A stretch of 28,020 bases of DNA. It comes from JBGVSA01 sp041807905 (GTDB taxonomy: Bacteria; Pseudomonadota; Gammaproteobacteria; Burkholderiales; Rhodocyclaceae). Below, piece after piece: positions 26,945 through 28,020 of the stretch. The notes under the pieces are model-generated. The model was not told the origin of the DNA. It worked only from the letters and a program-made list of their open reading frames with translations, and did not search any database. The translations under genes were made by a program, and so were the position numbers. Each line of letters opens with the position of its first letter. Position 1 is the stretch's first letter. The stretch covers positions 1 through 28,020 of the forward strand of contig NZ_JBGVSA010000035.1 of the NCBI RefSeq assembly GCF_041807905.1. The letters are read 5' to 3'.

Positions 26945-27508
26945 ATGGATCACTACATCGACATACGTGTCCGTCCAGACCCGGAAATCGCGACGGCTCA
27001 CATTCTCAATGCACTGGCAGACAGACTCCATCTCGCACTGGTTGGACTGGAGGCTCGGGACATCGGAATCAGCTTCCCGCGCTTTCGGTCAGATCGTCCA
27101 AGCCTGGGTGATACGCTCAGGCTGCACGGAACATCGGCTGCATTGAGCGCGCTCATGGTGAAAGGATGGGCCGTGATGCTCGCCGACTATGTGGAGGTGG
27201 GCGCGGCGACACCTGTACCGATCGGCGCAAAACACCGCGTGGTCGTCCGCCGGCAAGCGACCAGCAACGCAGACCGTGTTCGTCGGCGACAGATGAAGCG
27301 ACAAGGGTGGAGCGAAGAAGAGGCAAGAGCGCGGATTCCGGATTCCATCGAGAAGCGCCTCGACCTGCCATATCTGGAACTTCGCAGCCGCAGCACCGGC
27401 CAGCCATACCGACTATTCATCGAACATCGTCCCTGTCAGAACGAAGCGGTACGGGGCAACTTCAATGCGTTCGGTCTGAGTGCGTCCGCCACGGTCCCCT
27501 GGTTTTGA
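26945..27508 (+). CDS. csy4: Csy4 (Cas6f), crRNA-processing endoribonuclease
   Basis: Csy4 cuts the pre-crRNA at the base of the repeat hairpin and stays bound to the 3' stem. The 187-residue protein has the same length as the Pseudomonas aeruginosa enzyme and aligns to it, as I recall it, without gaps. The catalytic H29 (DRLH) and S148 (ELRSRS) are present, with T151 nearby. R102 and Q104 of the linker and R115 of the arginine-rich helix (RVRRRQMKR) are conserved. F155, which stacks on the base at the cleavage site, is Tyr155 here, a conservative change. The C-terminus VPWF is canonical. The ATG follows the csy3 stop by 3 bp. The stop is followed by CCC and seven T residues, then the array leader. 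Confidence 0.97.
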   Translation: MDHYIDIRVRPDPEIATAHILNALADRLHLALVGLEARDIGISFPRFRSDRPSLGDTLRLHGTSAALSALMVKGWAVMLADYVEVGAATPVPIGAKHRVVVRRQATSNADRVRRRQMKRQGWSEEEARARIPDSIEKRLDLPYLELRSRSTGQPYRLFIEHRPCQNEAVRGNFNAFGLSASATVPWF

Positions 27509-27638
27509 CCCTTTTTTTGGCGGCGAAGAACCCGTTAGCAAAAACAGCCACTTGCAGAGCCCTGGGAAAAAACGGTTCTGCAAGGGCTGGTGCCCCCAAA
27601 GCTAGACGCCATGGCCATTTGGGGCCGTTGGATGTCTA
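27509..27638 (+). promoter_or_regulatory. CRISPR leader with two inverted repeats
   Basis: The 130 bp between csy4 and the first repeat should contain the array promoter and the sites for spacer integration. It begins with CCC and a run of seven T (27512-27518). CTTGCAGA at 27551-27558 pairs with TCTGCAAG at 27577-27584; the stem extends to 11 bp with one mismatch. Then CCCCAAA at 27594-27600 pairs with TTTGGGG at 27618-27624, enclosing the palindrome ATGGCCAT at 27611-27618. No good IHF consensus or sigma-70 pair was found by eye; GAAGAACCCGTTA at 27526-27538 shows only half of the IHF consensus. Confidence 0.7.
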
Positions 27639-28020
27639 CTTCACTGCCGTATAGGCAGCTCAGAAATCAAGGCATTCCCTGCGGACCTACAGCGCGCCTC
27701 TTCACTGCCGTATAGGCAGCTCAGAAAAGAGAGCCGTAAGTGCGCTGCGGAGAGGCTTTCTTCACTGCCGTATAGGCGGCTCAGAAATTGCAGCGGAAGA
27801 CGGCGAACTGGCAGCGCGGCTTCACTGCCGTATAGGCAGCTCAGAAAGTAGGAGAATTGCATGCGTTACCCGGTAGATACTTCACTGCCGTATAGGCAGC
27901 TCAGAAAATTCGCGCAGCCTGCGCGGCATGTCTCCCTCGTCTTCACTGCCGTATAGGCAGCTCAGAAAAGAGGTTGCGGCGGCTGGACAAAACCGCTGCC
28001 CTTCACTGCCGTATAGGCAG
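27639..28020 (+). CRISPR. Type I-F CRISPR array, at least 7 repeats and 6 spacers, runs off window
   Basis: Repeats are 28 nt and start at 27639, 27700, 27760, 27820, 27880, 27941 and 28001, the last cut by the window end after 20 nt. The repeat begins CTTCA, has the stem CTGCC/GGCAG around the loop GTATA, and ends with the 8-nt CTCAGAAA that becomes the crRNA 5' handle after Csy4 cleavage. Repeat 3 differs by one base (A to G at 27778). Spacers 1 and 5 are 33 nt; spacers 2, 3, 4 and 6 are 32 nt. All six differ and none was seen elsewhere in the window. The handle orientation and adjacency to csy4 show transcription on the plus strand with the newest spacer on the left. Confidence 0.98.

Noticed and set aside
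19020..27508. Tn7-like, CRISPR-guided transposon (type I-F3)
   Set aside because: cas1 and cas2-cas3 are present, csy1 and csy2 are separate full-length genes, and no tnsABC or tniQ gene is in the window.
27641..27862. Minus-strand open frame in the CRISPR array with repeated LYGSE peptides
   Set aside because: The peptide repetition is just the translation of the CRISPR repeats; the frame is an artefact of the 60-61 bp period.

Overview
The window looks like a chromosomal segment of a GC-rich proteobacterium, most likely a betaproteobacterium (Burkholderiales or Rhodocyclales). That placement is an inference from high GC, the codon bias, and the arrangement hemH-hrcA facing nadK-recN, which is typical of that class. 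No rRNA or tRNA gene was found, so nothing pins the taxon down further. All intergenic gaps are shorter than 300 bp.

Layout. (1) Bases 1-1019 hold remains of two different IS3-family elements packed end to end: the last 41 codons of one transposase, then an orfB-type transposase without its orfA. (2) Bases 1091-8430 are read on the minus strand: hrcA (heat-shock repressor), hemH (ferrochelatase), hrpA (DEAH-box RNA helicase) and an unrecognised zinc-ribbon-like protein. (3) From 8570 to 12045 the plus strand carries nadK (NAD kinase), recN (DNA repair) and an alpha/beta hydrolase, closed by a large hairpin facing the convergent msrB. (4) purL (12730-16662), a class I methyltransferase and a secreted type II L-asparaginase follow on the plus strand. 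(5) From about 18.8 kb to the window end lies a complete type I-F1 CRISPR-Cas locus: cas1, the cas2-cas3 fusion, csy1 (cas8f), csy2 (cas5f), csy3 (cas7f), csy4 (cas6f), a 130-bp leader and an array of at least seven repeats that runs off the right edge.

How the last part works together. Cas1 and Cas2/3 form the adaptation complex. Csy4 cuts the array transcript after the repeat hairpin. Csy1-Csy2-Csy3 with Csy4 and the crRNA form the Csy surveillance complex, and Cas2/3 supplies the HD nuclease-helicase. Every catalytic residue checked in Cas1, Cas3 and Csy4 is present, and the six visible spacers all differ, so the system appears functional.

The most interesting non-coding signals are a repeat-like hairpin just upstream of cas1 (possible degenerate CRISPR repeat or regulatory guide), two strong inverted repeats in the CRISPR leader, a compensated stem variant in repeat 3, and the hrcA/nadK divergent promoter pair whose -10 boxes both sit 8 nt from the start codons. 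I did not find a convincing wholly new system. The CRISPR locus itself is a known class.
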